Assembly (NCBI GenBank): GCA_900078405.1
Contig: FLTS01000001.1
Coordinates: 558,001 to 622,000, forward strand
Source: an uncultured Stenotrophomonas sp.
GTDB taxonomy: Bacteria; Pseudomonadota; Gammaproteobacteria; Xanthomonadales; Xanthomonadaceae
Length of the DNA: 64,000 bases
Reading direction: 5' to 3'
Shown here: positions 28,925 through 37,383 of the stretch, piece after piece
How positions within the stretch are numbered: position 1 is the stretch's first letter
Layout of the letters: each line of letters starts with the position of its first letter
Position numbers and translations under genes: made by a program
Notes under the pieces: model-generated
The model's input: only the letters and a program-made list of their open reading frames with translations
Told to the model about the DNA's origin: nothing
Database searches by the model: none

Positions 28925-31900
28925 ATGACCCCACCCCGGCCTTTCCGTACCGCCCCGATGTTGCCGCCGCCCCGGCGAGCATGGTTCCCGGCAAGGCTGT
29001 TTGCGGCGTGGCTGGTGCTGCTGTGCGGGACGTGCCTGCTGCCACCGGCCCTTGCCGCCGACCCCGGCAGCACGGTCGATGCCACCCCGCCGCTGCGCGA
29101 TTACGCCATCGACATGTGGACCTCGCGCGACGGGCTGCCGCACAACTCGCTGCGCGCCATCGCCCAGACCCCCGAGGGCCACCTGTGGTTCGCCACCTGG
29201 GAAGGGTTGGTGCGCTACAACGGCCTGGATTTCATTGTCTACGACCGCGGCACCACGCCGGGCCTGCTCGACAACGGTGTCGGCGCCCTGCATGTGGATT
29301 CGGACGGCACGCTGTGGATCAGCGATTCGCGCGGCAACGTGCTGCGCCGCGCGCTGGATGGCCGCTGGGATGGTTGGCCGCGGCAGGCGCCGGCGCCGGA
29401 GGTGTTGATCCAGGCCATGCGCAAGGACAGCAAGGGCCGGCTGTGGCTGCTGTACGAAGGCCGCGGCCTGGGCTACCTGACCGCGGACGGGGAATTCGTG
29501 TTCGAGCCGCCGCCGCCCGGCGTGCCGATGGGCATGACCCATACCTGGATGGAGGTCGATGCGCAGGACCGGGTATGGGTGGGCACCCTGGACGGGTTGG
29601 TGGTGCGTGGCACCGACGGCGTGCTGCGCCGCGTGCCGGACGACTACGGCCTGTCGCACGGCGTGCTGGTGCAGCCCAGCTTCCTGGGCACGGACAACCG
29701 CTACCTGGCCTTGCTGGACAGCCACGGCCTGTCGCACGGCGTGGTCTGGCCCTACCGTGCGCCCGACGGCGTGCTGTGGATCGTGGCCGACGGCGCGCTG
29801 TACCGCCTGCAGGGTGACCGCCCGCAGCTGGTGCGGCGGCTGCCCGGCATCACCCATGCCACCGCGATGCTGCAGGACCGCCACGGCGACCTGTGGCTGG
29901 GTACCGAGAACCAGGGCCTGTTCCGCATCGGCAGCCACGGCGTGGAACACATGCCGGACACACGCATGCTGCCGCGCGGGCGCATCGTCTCGCTGCTGGA
30001 GGACGCCGAGGGCAGTATCTGGGCCGGCGCCAACGGCGGCCTGTACCGGCTGCGCGAAACCCTGTTCAGCAGCTACACCAGCAAGGATGGCCTGAGCGGC
30101 GACTATGCGCGCGCGCTGCTGGAGGATGATAGCGGCCGGCTGTGGATCGGCGGTGCCTCCGGCCTGGACCGGATGGAGCGCGACGGCCGCATCGGCCCGG
30201 TGCCGCTGCGCAACCGCGCCGGCAAACCGCCCTCGATACTGAGCCTGATCCGCGACGGTGCCGGCAACGTGTGGGCCGGCACCTTCGGCGATGGTGTGTT
30301 CCGCATCGCCAAAGGCAGCGACAAAGTCAGCCGTTTCGACGCCGCCAATGGCCTGCCCGGCGGCAACGTACGGGTGATGGCCGCCGACCACGGCGGCCAC
30401 GGCGTGTGGCTCGGCACCCAGCGCGGGGTGGTGCGGATCGAGGACGGCCACGTGCATGTGCCCGCCACCCCGGGCCTGCCCACCGGGCTGGTGACCGCGC
30501 TGCACAGCGCCGGCGATGCCTTGTGGATCGGCACCATCGAGGGCGTGCGCGTGTTGCGCGGCGACGGCGTGCAGCGGCTGGCGCTGGAGGAGCTGGGTGG
30601 CGGTCGCAGCGTGTTCGGCTTCCTGCAGATCGGCAACGCGATGTGGATCGCCACCGACCGTGGCCTGTACCGCTACCGCGACGGGAAGCTGGCACGGGTG
30701 GGGCTGGAGCAGGGCATGCCGGTGGACACCGTGTTCCAGATGGTGCCCGACCGCCTCGGCAACGTCTGGATCAGCAGCAACCGCGGCGTGCTGCGCACCG
30801 ACATGCGTGCGCTGGAGGACGTGGCCGACGGCCGCAGCCCGAAGATCGCGGTGGAGCGCTACAACGAGATCGACGGCATGTTCAACGCGCAGGCCAACGG
30901 CAGCACCGGGCCGTCGGCACTGCTGCGCGGGGATGGCACCTACTGGGTCGCCACCGCCGGCGGCGTGAGCACGGTCGATCCGCTGCGGCTGCTGCGCTTC
31001 CGCGAGCGCCTGCCACCGCCGGCGGTGATCGAGGGGGTGAGCGTGGACGGCGTGCCGGTGCGCTGGCAGGGCACACAGCGCCATTCGCTGCCGGGCGGAC
31101 GCCGGGTGACGGTGGACTACGTGGGCCTGAGCTACCTGATGTCCGACCGCATCCGCTACCGCACCTGGCTGGAAGGGCTGGACCACGGCTGGATCGAGCG
31201 CGGCGGCCAGCGCAGCGTCGAGTTCATCGGCCTGCCACCGGGCGACTACACCCTGCACATCTCCGCCGCGCACCCCGGCGGCCACTGGAGTGGCAGCGGC
31301 GCGGCCTGGAGCTTCACCGTCGAACCGCGGCTGTGGCAGCGGCGCGACGTGCAGGCCGCTGCCGCCGTGCTGCTGTTGCTGGCGCTGGTGGCGCTGTACC
31401 GCTACCTGATCCACCGCCACGAAACCCGCAGCATCCGCCTGGCGCAGCAGGTGGCCGAACGCACCGCCGACCTGCGCGAACAGGCTGAGCGGCTGCTGGC
31501 CGCCAACCAGGAGAAGGCCGCGCTGGCCGAGCGCCTGCGCGAGCAGGCCGATGCCTTCGAGCGGCAGGCGCACGAGGATCCGCTGACCGGCCTGCCCAAC
31601 CGCCGCGCCTTCGACGAAGGGCTGGCGCGCGACTTCGCCCGCTCCCAGCGCAGCGGCCAGCCGCTGTGCCTGGTGGCGCTGGACATCGACCACTTCAAGC
31701 GGGTCAACGACACCTGGTCGCACAGTGTCGGCGACCAGGTGCTGCGCGAGGTGGCGCGGTTGCTGGCCGCCAGCAGCCGCGACTCGGACCTGCCGGCGCG
31801 GCTGGGCGGCGAGGAGTTCGCGCTGCTGCTCAACGACACCACGCTGGAGGAGGCCGAACTGGTGTGCATGCGCCTGCGCGGCCTGTTCCACTCCCAGCGC

Positions 31901-32056
31901 AGCTGGGCCGGCATCGACGACCTGCGGGTGACGTTCAGCGCCGGGCTGGCGCTGCTCGGCCCGGGCGACCGTACCCCGATGCTGCTGTTCCAGCGCGCCG
32001 ACAAGGCGCTGTACCAGGCCAAGAGCGAAGGCCGCGACCGCATCTGCCTGGGCTGA
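28925..32056 (+). CDS. two-component-type beta-propeller sensor with Y_Y_Y and GGDEF domains (diguanylate cyclase)
   Basis: A 1043-residue protein. An N-terminal signal/anchor (LFAAWLVLLCGTCLLPPALAA) precedes about 14 periplasmic propeller repeats with WxGxxxGL-type motifs (LWFATWEGLVRYN, IWAGANGGLYRL, VWAGTFGDGVFRI). A Y_Y_Y domain, a membrane helix (AAAVLLLLALVALYRYLI), a coiled coil and a GGDEF domain follow. The active loop GGEEF is at 961-965, with I-site RDSD five residues before it. It probably makes cyclic di-GMP in response to an extracellular ligand. A short internal duplication encodes GLSHGV twice, 26 codons apart (near 29649 and 29727). Confidence 0.9.
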   Translation: MTPPRPFRTAPMLPPPRRAWFPARLFAAWLVLLCGTCLLPPALAADPGSTVDATPPLRDYAIDMWTSRDGLPHNSLRAIAQTPEGHLWFATWEGLVRYNGLDFIVYDRGTTPGLLDNGVGALHVDSDGTLWISDSRGNVLRRALDGRWDGWPRQAPAPEVLIQAMRKDSKGRLWLLYEGRGLGYLTADGEFVFEPPPPGVPMGMTHTWMEVDAQDRVWVGTLDGLVVRGTDGVLRRVPDDYGLSHGVLVQPSFLGTDNRYLALLDSHGLSHGVVWPYRAPDGVLWIVADGALYRLQGDRPQLVRRLPGITHATAMLQDRHGDLWLGTENQGLFRIGSHGVEHMPDTRMLPRGRIVSLLEDAEGSIWAGANGGLYRLRETLFSSYTSKDGLSGDYARALLEDDSGRLWIGGASGLDRMERDGRIGPVPLRNRAGKPPSILSLIRDGAGNVWAGTFGDGVFRIAKGSDKVSRFDAANGLPGGNVRVMAADHGGHGVWLGTQRGVVRIEDGHVHVPATPGLPTGLVTALHSAGDALWIGTIEGVRVLRGDGVQRLALEELGGGRSVFGFLQIGNAMWIATDRGLYRYRDGKLARVGLEQGMPVDTVFQMVPDRLGNVWISSNRGVLRTDMRALEDVADGRSPKIAVERYNEIDGMFNAQANGSTGPSALLRGDGTYWVATAGGVSTVDPLRLLRFRERLPPPAVIEGVSVDGVPVRWQGTQRHSLPGGRRVTVDYVGLSYLMSDRIRYRTWLEGLDHGWIERGGQRSVEFIGLPPGDYTLHISAAHPGGHWSGSGAAWSFTVEPRLWQRRDVQAAAAVLLLLALVALYRYLIHRHETRSIRLAQQVAERTADLREQAERLLAANQEKAALAERLREQADAFERQAHEDPLTGLPNRRAFDEGLARDFARSQRSGQPLCLVALDIDHFKRVNDTWSHSVGDQVLREVARLLAASSRDSDLPARLGGEEFALLLNDTTLEEAELVCMRLRGLFHSQRSWAGIDDLRVTFSAGLALLGPGDRTPMLLFQRADKALYQAKSEGRDRICLG

Positions 32057-32113
32057 GTTCCTGTTCGGAGCCATCCGGGGAGCCGACGCTCAAGGGGCTT
32101 TCCCCCGGAGGCC

Positions 32114-32188
32114 GATAGACCGGGGGCATGTCCCCGACGCCCCGCGTCGGTGCATGGTAGAAGCAGTCGGGGTGTAGCCCCGACCTAC
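32114..32188. repeat. palindromic repeat, GTAGGTCGGGG family, overlapping the RNase T stop
   Basis: The left arm GATAGACCGGGGGCATGTCC and the right arm GTCGGGGTGTAGCCCCGACC ending TAC. On the minus strand the right arm begins GTAGGTCGGGGC, and its TAG is the stop codon of the RNase T gene. It lies between convergent genes, as do the copies at 7772 and 21398. Confidence 0.82.
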
Positions 32189-32808
32189 GCCCGCGGCCAG
32201 CCGTTGACGATCTGGCAGAACAGCCGCGCGGTCTGCTCGGTGTCGTAGACCGCGCTGTGCGCCTGGTTGGCGTCCCATTCGAAACCGGCGGCCTGTACCG
32301 CGCGCGCCAGCACCGTCTGCCCGTAGGCCACGCCGGCCAGGGTCACGGTGTCGAACACGCTGAACGGATGGAACGGGTTGCGTTTGTGGCCGCTGCGCGC
32401 CACCGCCGCGTTGAGGAAATTCAGGTCGAAATGGGCGTTGTGGCCGACCAGGATCGCGCGCTGGCAGTTGTGCTTCTTCAGCGCCGCGCGCACCGGCGCG
32501 AACACGTGTTCCAGCGCCTCGCGCTCGGGCTTGGCCAGCCGGAACGGATGGTCGAGCACGATGCCGGTGATCTCCAGCGACTTGGGGTCGATGTCGGTAC
32601 CCTCGGCCGGCACCACGTGCGCACAGCTGGTCTGGCCAGGCAGCAGCAGGCCGTTTTCGTCCATTTCCAGCGGGATGACGGCGATTTCCAGCAGGGCATG
32701 CCGGTTCCAGTCGAAGCCGCCGGTTTCCACGTCCACCACCACCGGCAGGAAGCCGCGGAAGCGTTGCGCCATCGGTGGGAAAGCGGGGGAATCGGCAGGT
32801 CGTGTCAT
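32185..32808 (-). CDS. rnt: ribonuclease T
   Basis: A 207-residue 3'-5' exonuclease of the DEDDh group that trims tRNA and other stable RNA 3' ends. Exo I is [12 protein letters not shown] with D26 and E28. Exo II is [14 protein letters not shown]. Exo III is [11 protein letters not shown], where H and D are five residues apart. The phenylalanine/basic patch region [15 protein letters not shown] fits RNase T rather than the DNA polymerase epsilon subunit. The TAG stop lies in a palindromic repeat. The gene is divergent from the acyltransferase gene. Confidence 0.93.
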   Translation of the reverse strand: MTRPADSPAFPPMAQRFRGFLPVVVDVETGGFDWNRHALLEIAVIPLEMDENGLLLPGQTSCAHVVPAEGTDIDPKSLEITGIVLDHPFRLAKPEREALEHVFAPVRAALKKHNCQRAILVGHNAHFDLNFLNAAVARSGHKRNPFHPFSVFDTVTLAGVAYGQTVLARAVQAAGFEWDANQAHSAVYDTEQTARLFCQIVNGWPRA

Positions 32809-32902
32809 CGCGACAGGTTACCAGAGCCGTCTGCCGCGGCCAGGCCGGACGGAGTGGTTTGCTACCCTGTGCCACCTTTTGCCACGCGCGCCCGCTTTTC
32901 CG

Positions 32903-33790
32903 ATGAAATGGTTCCGCATCGTTCCGATCCTGCTGCTGATTGCACTCAACACGCTGCTGCACTGCGTGCCGTTGTTCGTGGTGGCGCTGTTCAAGGCGCT
33001 GTTGCCGTTGGCCACGGTGCGGCGTGCCTGCAACCCGCTGCTGACCGGCCTGGCCGAGAGCTGGATCGGCGTGAACAGCACGATGATCGGCCTGTTCACC
33101 GATACCCGCTTCGAAGTGGGCGGCGATGCCGCGCTGGCGCGCGACGGCCACTACCTGGTGCTGGCCAACCACCAGAGCTGGGTGGACATCCTGGTGCTGC
33201 AGAAAGTGTTCAACCGCCGCATCCCGCTGCTGCGCTTCTTCCTGAAACGCTCGCTGTTCTGGGTGCCGGTGCTGGGTCTGGCGTGGTGGGCGCTGGATTT
33301 TCCGTTCATGGGCCGCTACAGCCGCAAGCAGATCGCGAAGAACCCCGAGCTGGGCCGGCGCGATATGGACGTGACGCGCCGTGCCTGCGGGAAATTCCGC
33401 GACATCCCGGTGGCGGTGATGAACTTCGTCGAGGGCACCCGCTTCACCCGCGCCAAGCATGACGGCCAGTCCTCGCCGTTCCGGCACCTGCTCAAGCCCA
33501 AGTCCGGCGGCGTGGCCTTCGTGCTCGACGCGATGGGGCAGGGCCTGCATGCTCTGCTGGACGTGACCATCGTCTATCCGGAGGGCATCCCGTCGATGCT
33601 CGACCTGATGGCCAACCGCGTGCCGCAGGTGAAGGTGCTGGTGCGGCAATGGCCGATCCCGGCCGAGCTGGTCGGCGGCGACTACCAGAGCGACCGCGGC
33701 TTCCGTGCCCGTTTCCAGCAGTGGATGAACGGCCTGTGGCAGCAGAAGGACGAAGACATCGCCGCGCTGCTGGGGCAGTCGGCCACATAG
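32903..33790 (+). CDS. 1-acyl-sn-glycerol-3-phosphate acyltransferase family protein (YihG-like)
   Basis: A 295-residue membrane acyltransferase. A hydrophobic N-terminus (IVPILLLIALNTLLHCVPLFVVALF) precedes the PlsC domain, with NHQSWVD holding the HX4D motif (H90, D95), FMGRYSR and FVEGTRFT (motif III). The length and the long C-terminal part (VTIVYPEGIPSMLDLM) resemble E. coli YihG, an alternative lysophosphatidate acyltransferase. It would acylate lysophosphatidic acid at the inner membrane. An open frame continues upstream, but the ATG at 32903 is the natural start. Confidence 0.87.
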   Translation: MKWFRIVPILLLIALNTLLHCVPLFVVALFKALLPLATVRRACNPLLTGLAESWIGVNSTMIGLFTDTRFEVGGDAALARDGHYLVLANHQSWVDILVLQKVFNRRIPLLRFFLKRSLFWVPVLGLAWWALDFPFMGRYSRKQIAKNPELGRRDMDVTRRACGKFRDIPVAVMNFVEGTRFTRAKHDGQSSPFRHLLKPKSGGVAFVLDAMGQGLHALLDVTIVYPEGIPSMLDLMANRVPQVKVLVRQWPIPAELVGGDYQSDRGFRARFQQWMNGLWQQKDEDIAALLGQSAT

Positions 33791-33893
33791 GGTTGGGCGC
33801 GCGCGGCCGGCCTTGACCGGCCCATGCGGCACATTCGCATTGCGTCGCCACGGTTTAGAGTGCGGGCCTTTCCGCAACAACCGAGGAGCTGCC

Positions 33894-34811
33894 ATGACCA
33901 CCGCCTTTTATCCCATCGGAACCCCCGGCCAGGCCTGGGGGGCGCAGGAGCGGGCGCAATGGCTGGCGCGGCAACGGGTACAGCGCAGCCATGCGGACGA
34001 AGTGGTGGCGAAGATCGATGCGCTGCGCGGGCGCTTCGATGTCTCGCAGTACGGGCAACTGGACTACCCCTCCGGCCGCCATCCGCTGCTGGCGATCCGC
34101 AGCCGCGGCTGGGACGACGCGCTGCCGGTGATGCTGGTCACCGGCGGCGTGCACGGCTACGAAACCAGTGGCGTGCAGGGTGCGCTGAAGTTCGTCGACC
34201 GGCATGCCGCCGACTACGCCGGCCGCTGCAACCTGCTGGTCGTGCCCTGCGTGAGCCCGTGGGGCTACGAGCGCATCCAGCGCTGGAACGCGCTGGCGCT
34301 GGACCCCAACCGTTCCTTCGTGATCGACAGCCCGGCGCCGGAGTCGGCGGCGTTGATGGCGCTGGTGGCGCCGCTGCGCGGCCGCTTCCTGATGCACATC
34401 GACCTGCACGAAACCACCGATACCGACGAGAGCGAGTTCCGCCCGGCACTGGCCGCGCGTGATGGCAAGCCGTTCGAGCCCGGTGAAATCCCCGACGGCT
34501 TCTACCTGGTGGACGACAGCGAGAACCGCCAGCCGGCGTTCCAGCAGGCGGTGATCGAGGCGGTGGCGAAGGTGACGCACATCGCGCCGGCCGACGGCAG
34601 TGGCCGGATCATCGGCTCGCCGGTGGTCGCGCACGGGGTCATCGAATACCCGCTCAAGGCGTTGGGCCTGTGCGCCGGCATCAGTGACGCACGCTACACC
34701 ACCACCACCGAGGTGTACCCGGACAGCCCGAAGGCCACGCCGGAACAATGCGACGATGCGCAGGTGGCCGCGGTGCGCGGCGCGTTGGAATACGCGCTGG
34801 CGCACGGCTGA
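33894..34811 (+). CDS. M14-family zinc carboxypeptidase-like protein
   Basis: A 305-residue protein with GGVHGYETSGV (H87 and E90, the zinc-binding HxxE of M14 peptidases and aspartoacylases), a later HIDLHETTDTDESEFRP segment that can supply the third ligand, and NRSF typical of substrate-binding arginine blocks. The ribosome-binding site GAGGAG lies six bases before the ATG. There is no signal peptide, so it acts in the cytoplasm on a peptide or an N-acyl amino acid. The exact substrate is unknown. Confidence 0.8.
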   Translation: MTTAFYPIGTPGQAWGAQERAQWLARQRVQRSHADEVVAKIDALRGRFDVSQYGQLDYPSGRHPLLAIRSRGWDDALPVMLVTGGVHGYETSGVQGALKFVDRHAADYAGRCNLLVVPCVSPWGYERIQRWNALALDPNRSFVIDSPAPESAALMALVAPLRGRFLMHIDLHETTDTDESEFRPALAARDGKPFEPGEIPDGFYLVDDSENRQPAFQQAVIEAVAKVTHIAPADGSGRIIGSPVVAHGVIEYPLKALGLCAGISDARYTTTTEVYPDSPKATPEQCDDAQVAAVRGALEYALAHG

Positions 34812-34857
34812 GACAGGCTGCCCTCCGGCCTGCATGACGACAAGGAGCGAACGCCCC

Positions 34858-35610
34858 ATGCGAAAGCCATTGATGGGCCTGTTGCTTGCAGGAGCGGCCT
34901 GCGCCACCGCGCAGGCTGCCGACGCACCGGAGTACGACCGGCCCGGCATCGGGTTCTCCACCAGCACCGTGGGCCGCGGCGTAGTCGCGTGGGAGCAGGG
35001 GTTGCCCGATGGCAGCCACGACCGCAGCGACGGGGTGACCACCACCGCATGGACTGCCGATACCCTGTTCCGCGTCGGGCTCGGGCGGACGCTGGAGCTG
35101 CAGTTGGGCGCGGACAGTTGGGGTGGGCAACGCGTGCGTGGCGGCGGGGTGCGCGAAAGCGTGCAGGGCGGCGGTGACGGCGGCATCGCGCTGAAATGGG
35201 CGCCCGCGCTGGCCACCGACGGCATGACCCTGGCGTTCAAGGGCGGCACCACGCTGGGGTGGGGCACGGCGCCGCTGGGTGGTGGCGAAACGGTGCGCGA
35301 CATCGGCGCGACCGTGGCATGGGCGCTGCCGGCCGGCGCCAGCCTGGCGCTGTACGTGGACCGGCAATGGGGTGGGGACGGGAACGGTTGGCTGTTTTCG
35401 CCCAGCTATGGCTTCGCACTGGGCGGGAACCTCTCGGCCTACGTCGAAGCCGGCTACGGCAGCGGCAGCCAGCACATGCGCGCGGCAGGCGCGGGCGTAA
35501 CCTGGATGGCGTCACCCAGGCTGCAGCTGGATGCCTCGTTCCTGCGCGGCCTCGATGCCGGAACCGCCGATTGGCAGGGCGGCGTCGGGCTGGCGCTGTA
35601 TTTCGACTGA
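34858..35610 (+). CDS. exported beta-barrel-like protein (transporter/phenol MetA-like family)
   Basis: A 250-residue protein with a signal peptide (MRKPLMGLLLAGAACATAQA, cleavage likely after AQAA). The rest is rich in alternating hydrophobic residues and glycine with aromatic ends: FSTSTVGRGVVAWEQGLPD, LELQLGADSWGGQ, VGLALYFD. This suggests outer-membrane beta strands. The pattern resembles the transporter or MetA-pathway phenol-degradation family often annotated in this group. It follows the M14 gene by 46 bases and may be co-transcribed. Its substrate is unknown. Confidence 0.65.
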   Translation: MRKPLMGLLLAGAACATAQAADAPEYDRPGIGFSTSTVGRGVVAWEQGLPDGSHDRSDGVTTTAWTADTLFRVGLGRTLELQLGADSWGGQRVRGGGVRESVQGGGDGGIALKWAPALATDGMTLAFKGGTTLGWGTAPLGGGETVRDIGATVAWALPAGASLALYVDRQWGGDGNGWLFSPSYGFALGGNLSAYVEAGYGSGSQHMRAAGAGVTWMASPRLQLDASFLRGLDAGTADWQGGVGLALYFD

Positions 35611-35626
35611 AGCGGGCCGGGCCGGA

Positions 35627-36532
35627 TCAACGCCGCTTGCGCACCAGCGTTGACGACGCCTGCAGGATCGCGCGGGTCAGCTGCGCCATCGACGCCACCT
35701 CGCCCTTCCAGTGCTGCCAGTACAGCGGCACGTCCTCCCATGCGCGCGCCTTGACGTAGACCAGCCGTCCGCTTTCCAGGTGGCGGCGCACCAGCGGCAG
35801 CGGGTTCATGGTCCAGCCGAGCCCGCCGAGGTTGGCGTGGACGAAGGCACGGGTGGAGGGAATCCACCACGTGGGCGCATCCAGCGGCTGCGCCGAGCCG
35901 GCCAGCCGCTGCGCGTAGCGCGCCTGCATGTCGTCCTTGCGGTTGAACACCAGCACCGGGGCCTGCGCCAGCGCCTGCGCGGTGACGCCCCGGGCGAAGT
36001 GGCGGGCGTGGAATGCCGGGGTGCAGGTGGCGGCATAGCGGATGCTGCCCAGTGCGTGGATCTGGCAGCCCTGCACCGGCTCGGACAGGGTGGTGACCGC
36101 GCCCAGCACCGCGCCCTGGCGCAGCAGCGCGGCGGTGTGGTCCTGGTCCTCGGTATGCAGGTCCAGGGTGGTGCTGCTGACTTGGGCGAAGGCCAGCGCG
36201 GCCTCGGGGAACCACGTCTCCATGCTGTCGTGGTTGACCGCGACCGGGATGCTGGCGCGCGGCAGTTCCGCGTCGGCGACGCCGATGCGCTCGAAGGCGT
36301 CGCGTTCCAGCAGCGCGGTCTGCTCGGCCAGCTGCACCAGCACCTGGCCCTCGGCGGTGGCCTCGCAGGGGCTGGTGCGCCTGACCAGCAGCTTGCCGAT
36401 CCGGTCCTCCAGCGCCTTGATCCGTTGTGACACTGCCGAGGCGGTGACGCTCAACGCCAGTGCGGCGCGCTCGAAGCTGCCTTCGCGGATCACCGCGGCG
36501 AGGGCGCGGAGCTGGGCATGGTCGATTCGCAT
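35627..36532 (-). CDS. argP: LysR-family regulator ArgP (IciA)
   Basis: A 301-residue LysR regulator. The N-terminal helix-turn-helix is LRALAAVIREGSFERAALALSVTASAVSQRIKALE. The effector domain has family blocks VNHDSMETWFP and NRKDDMQARYAQ. ArgP responds to lysine and arginine and drives the exporter ArgO/LysE. The divergent lysE-type gene next door (148 bases between start codons) matches that classic arrangement. Assignment is therefore supported by both sequence and context. Confidence 0.9.
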   Translation of the reverse strand: MRIDHAQLRALAAVIREGSFERAALALSVTASAVSQRIKALEDRIGKLLVRRTSPCEATAEGQVLVQLAEQTALLERDAFERIGVADAELPRASIPVAVNHDSMETWFPEAALAFAQVSSTTLDLHTEDQDHTAALLRQGAVLGAVTTLSEPVQGCQIHALGSIRYAATCTPAFHARHFARGVTAQALAQAPVLVFNRKDDMQARYAQRLAGSAQPLDAPTWWIPSTRAFVHANLGGLGWTMNPLPLVRRHLESGRLVYVKARAWEDVPLYWQHWKGEVASMAQLTRAILQASSTLVRKRR

Positions 36533-36680
36533 TGGTTAAGCACGGCTAATGACGGTTTAAGAAGTTTAGCTCCACTTCTCGATGCTGCACTGCGACAATG
36601 TCTTCCGTCGGCGGTCCCGGGGTCCTCTCTCTCCCCTCGGGGTCCCGCCTTCCCCTTATTCGCAACAAGGCAAGTCCCCC
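36533..36680. promoter_or_regulatory. argP-lysE divergent control region
   Basis: This 148-base region contains A/T-rich sequence close to argP (GGTTAAGCACGGCTAATGAC, 36534-36553), where LysR sites of the T-N11-A form would be expected, and an inverted AGAAGT/ACTTCT pair (36560-36579). A TGCGACAAT segment (36591-36599) could be part of a -10 box for lysE. No precise operator can be fixed by eye. Confidence 0.45.
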
Positions 36681-37313
36681 ATGTTTCCCCTCGTAGCCGC
36701 CCAGGCCAGCAGCGCCTGGCTCAGTGGTGCCGGTACCGGCATCGGTCTGTTCGCCGTGGTTGGCGCGCAAAGTGCCTTCATCCTGCGCCAGGGCATCCTG
36801 CGCCAGCACGTGGTGCCGGTCATCGCCACCTGTTTCGCCATCGATGCGGCTTTCATCTTCGCCAGCGTCGCCGGCCTGCGCACGCTCACCGATCACCTGC
36901 CGTGGCTGACCACGGTGCTGCTGTGGGGCGGCGTGGCGTTCCTGGTCTGGTACGCGCTGCAGTCGGCGCGGCGTGCGGTGGCCGGTGGCGGCGGCATGCA
37001 GCTGGACGACACCGCCGCGCCCTCGTGCCGTGCGGCGATGCTGGCCGCGGCCGGGTTCTCGATCATCAACCCGCATTTCTGGCTGGACATGATGGTGATC
37101 GGCTCGATCGCCGACAACTTCGGCCATGCGCGCATGGCCTTCGCCGCCGGTGTGGTCACCGCCAGCGCGATGTGGCTGACCGCGCAGGGGCTGGGCGCGC
37201 GCCTGCTGGCGCCGCTGTTCACCCGGCCCAACACCTGGCGCGTGCTCGACGGCACCATCGCCGTGCTGCTCAGCGTGCTGGCGCTGACCCTGGCGCTGCG
37301 CGGCGCCGGTTGA
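36681..37313 (+). CDS. lysE: LysE/ArgO family amino-acid exporter
   Basis: A 210-residue membrane protein with about six helices. GAQSAFILRQGILR near the N-terminus is the conserved LysE stretch, and SIINPHFWLDMMVIGS the central NPHxxLD motif. It exports basic amino acids such as lysine or arginine, protecting against excess. The divergent ArgP gene is the probable activator. The next gene follows by 70 bases on the same strand. Confidence 0.92.
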   Translation: MFPLVAAQASSAWLSGAGTGIGLFAVVGAQSAFILRQGILRQHVVPVIATCFAIDAAFIFASVAGLRTLTDHLPWLTTVLLWGGVAFLVWYALQSARRAVAGGGGMQLDDTAAPSCRAAMLAAAGFSIINPHFWLDMMVIGSIADNFGHARMAFAAGVVTASAMWLTAQGLGARLLAPLFTRPNTWRVLDGTIAVLLSVLALTLALRGAG

Positions 37314-37383
37314 TGGCCGCGGCGCCGGCCATGCGTGCGCAAGCCGGCCTGCCGCCGACGGCCGGCAGCGCGGTGGCGCGCGC

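Noticed and set aside
28892..32074. Long open frame (1060 codons) antisense to the propeller-GGDEF gene
   Set aside because: A composition shadow with repetitive Ala/Gln/His-rich text; the sense gene has clear propeller and GGDEF motifs.
36600..36680. Lysine riboswitch in the lysE leader
   Set aside because: The leader is short and lacks the multi-helix pattern; control by the divergent ArgP gene is sufficient.
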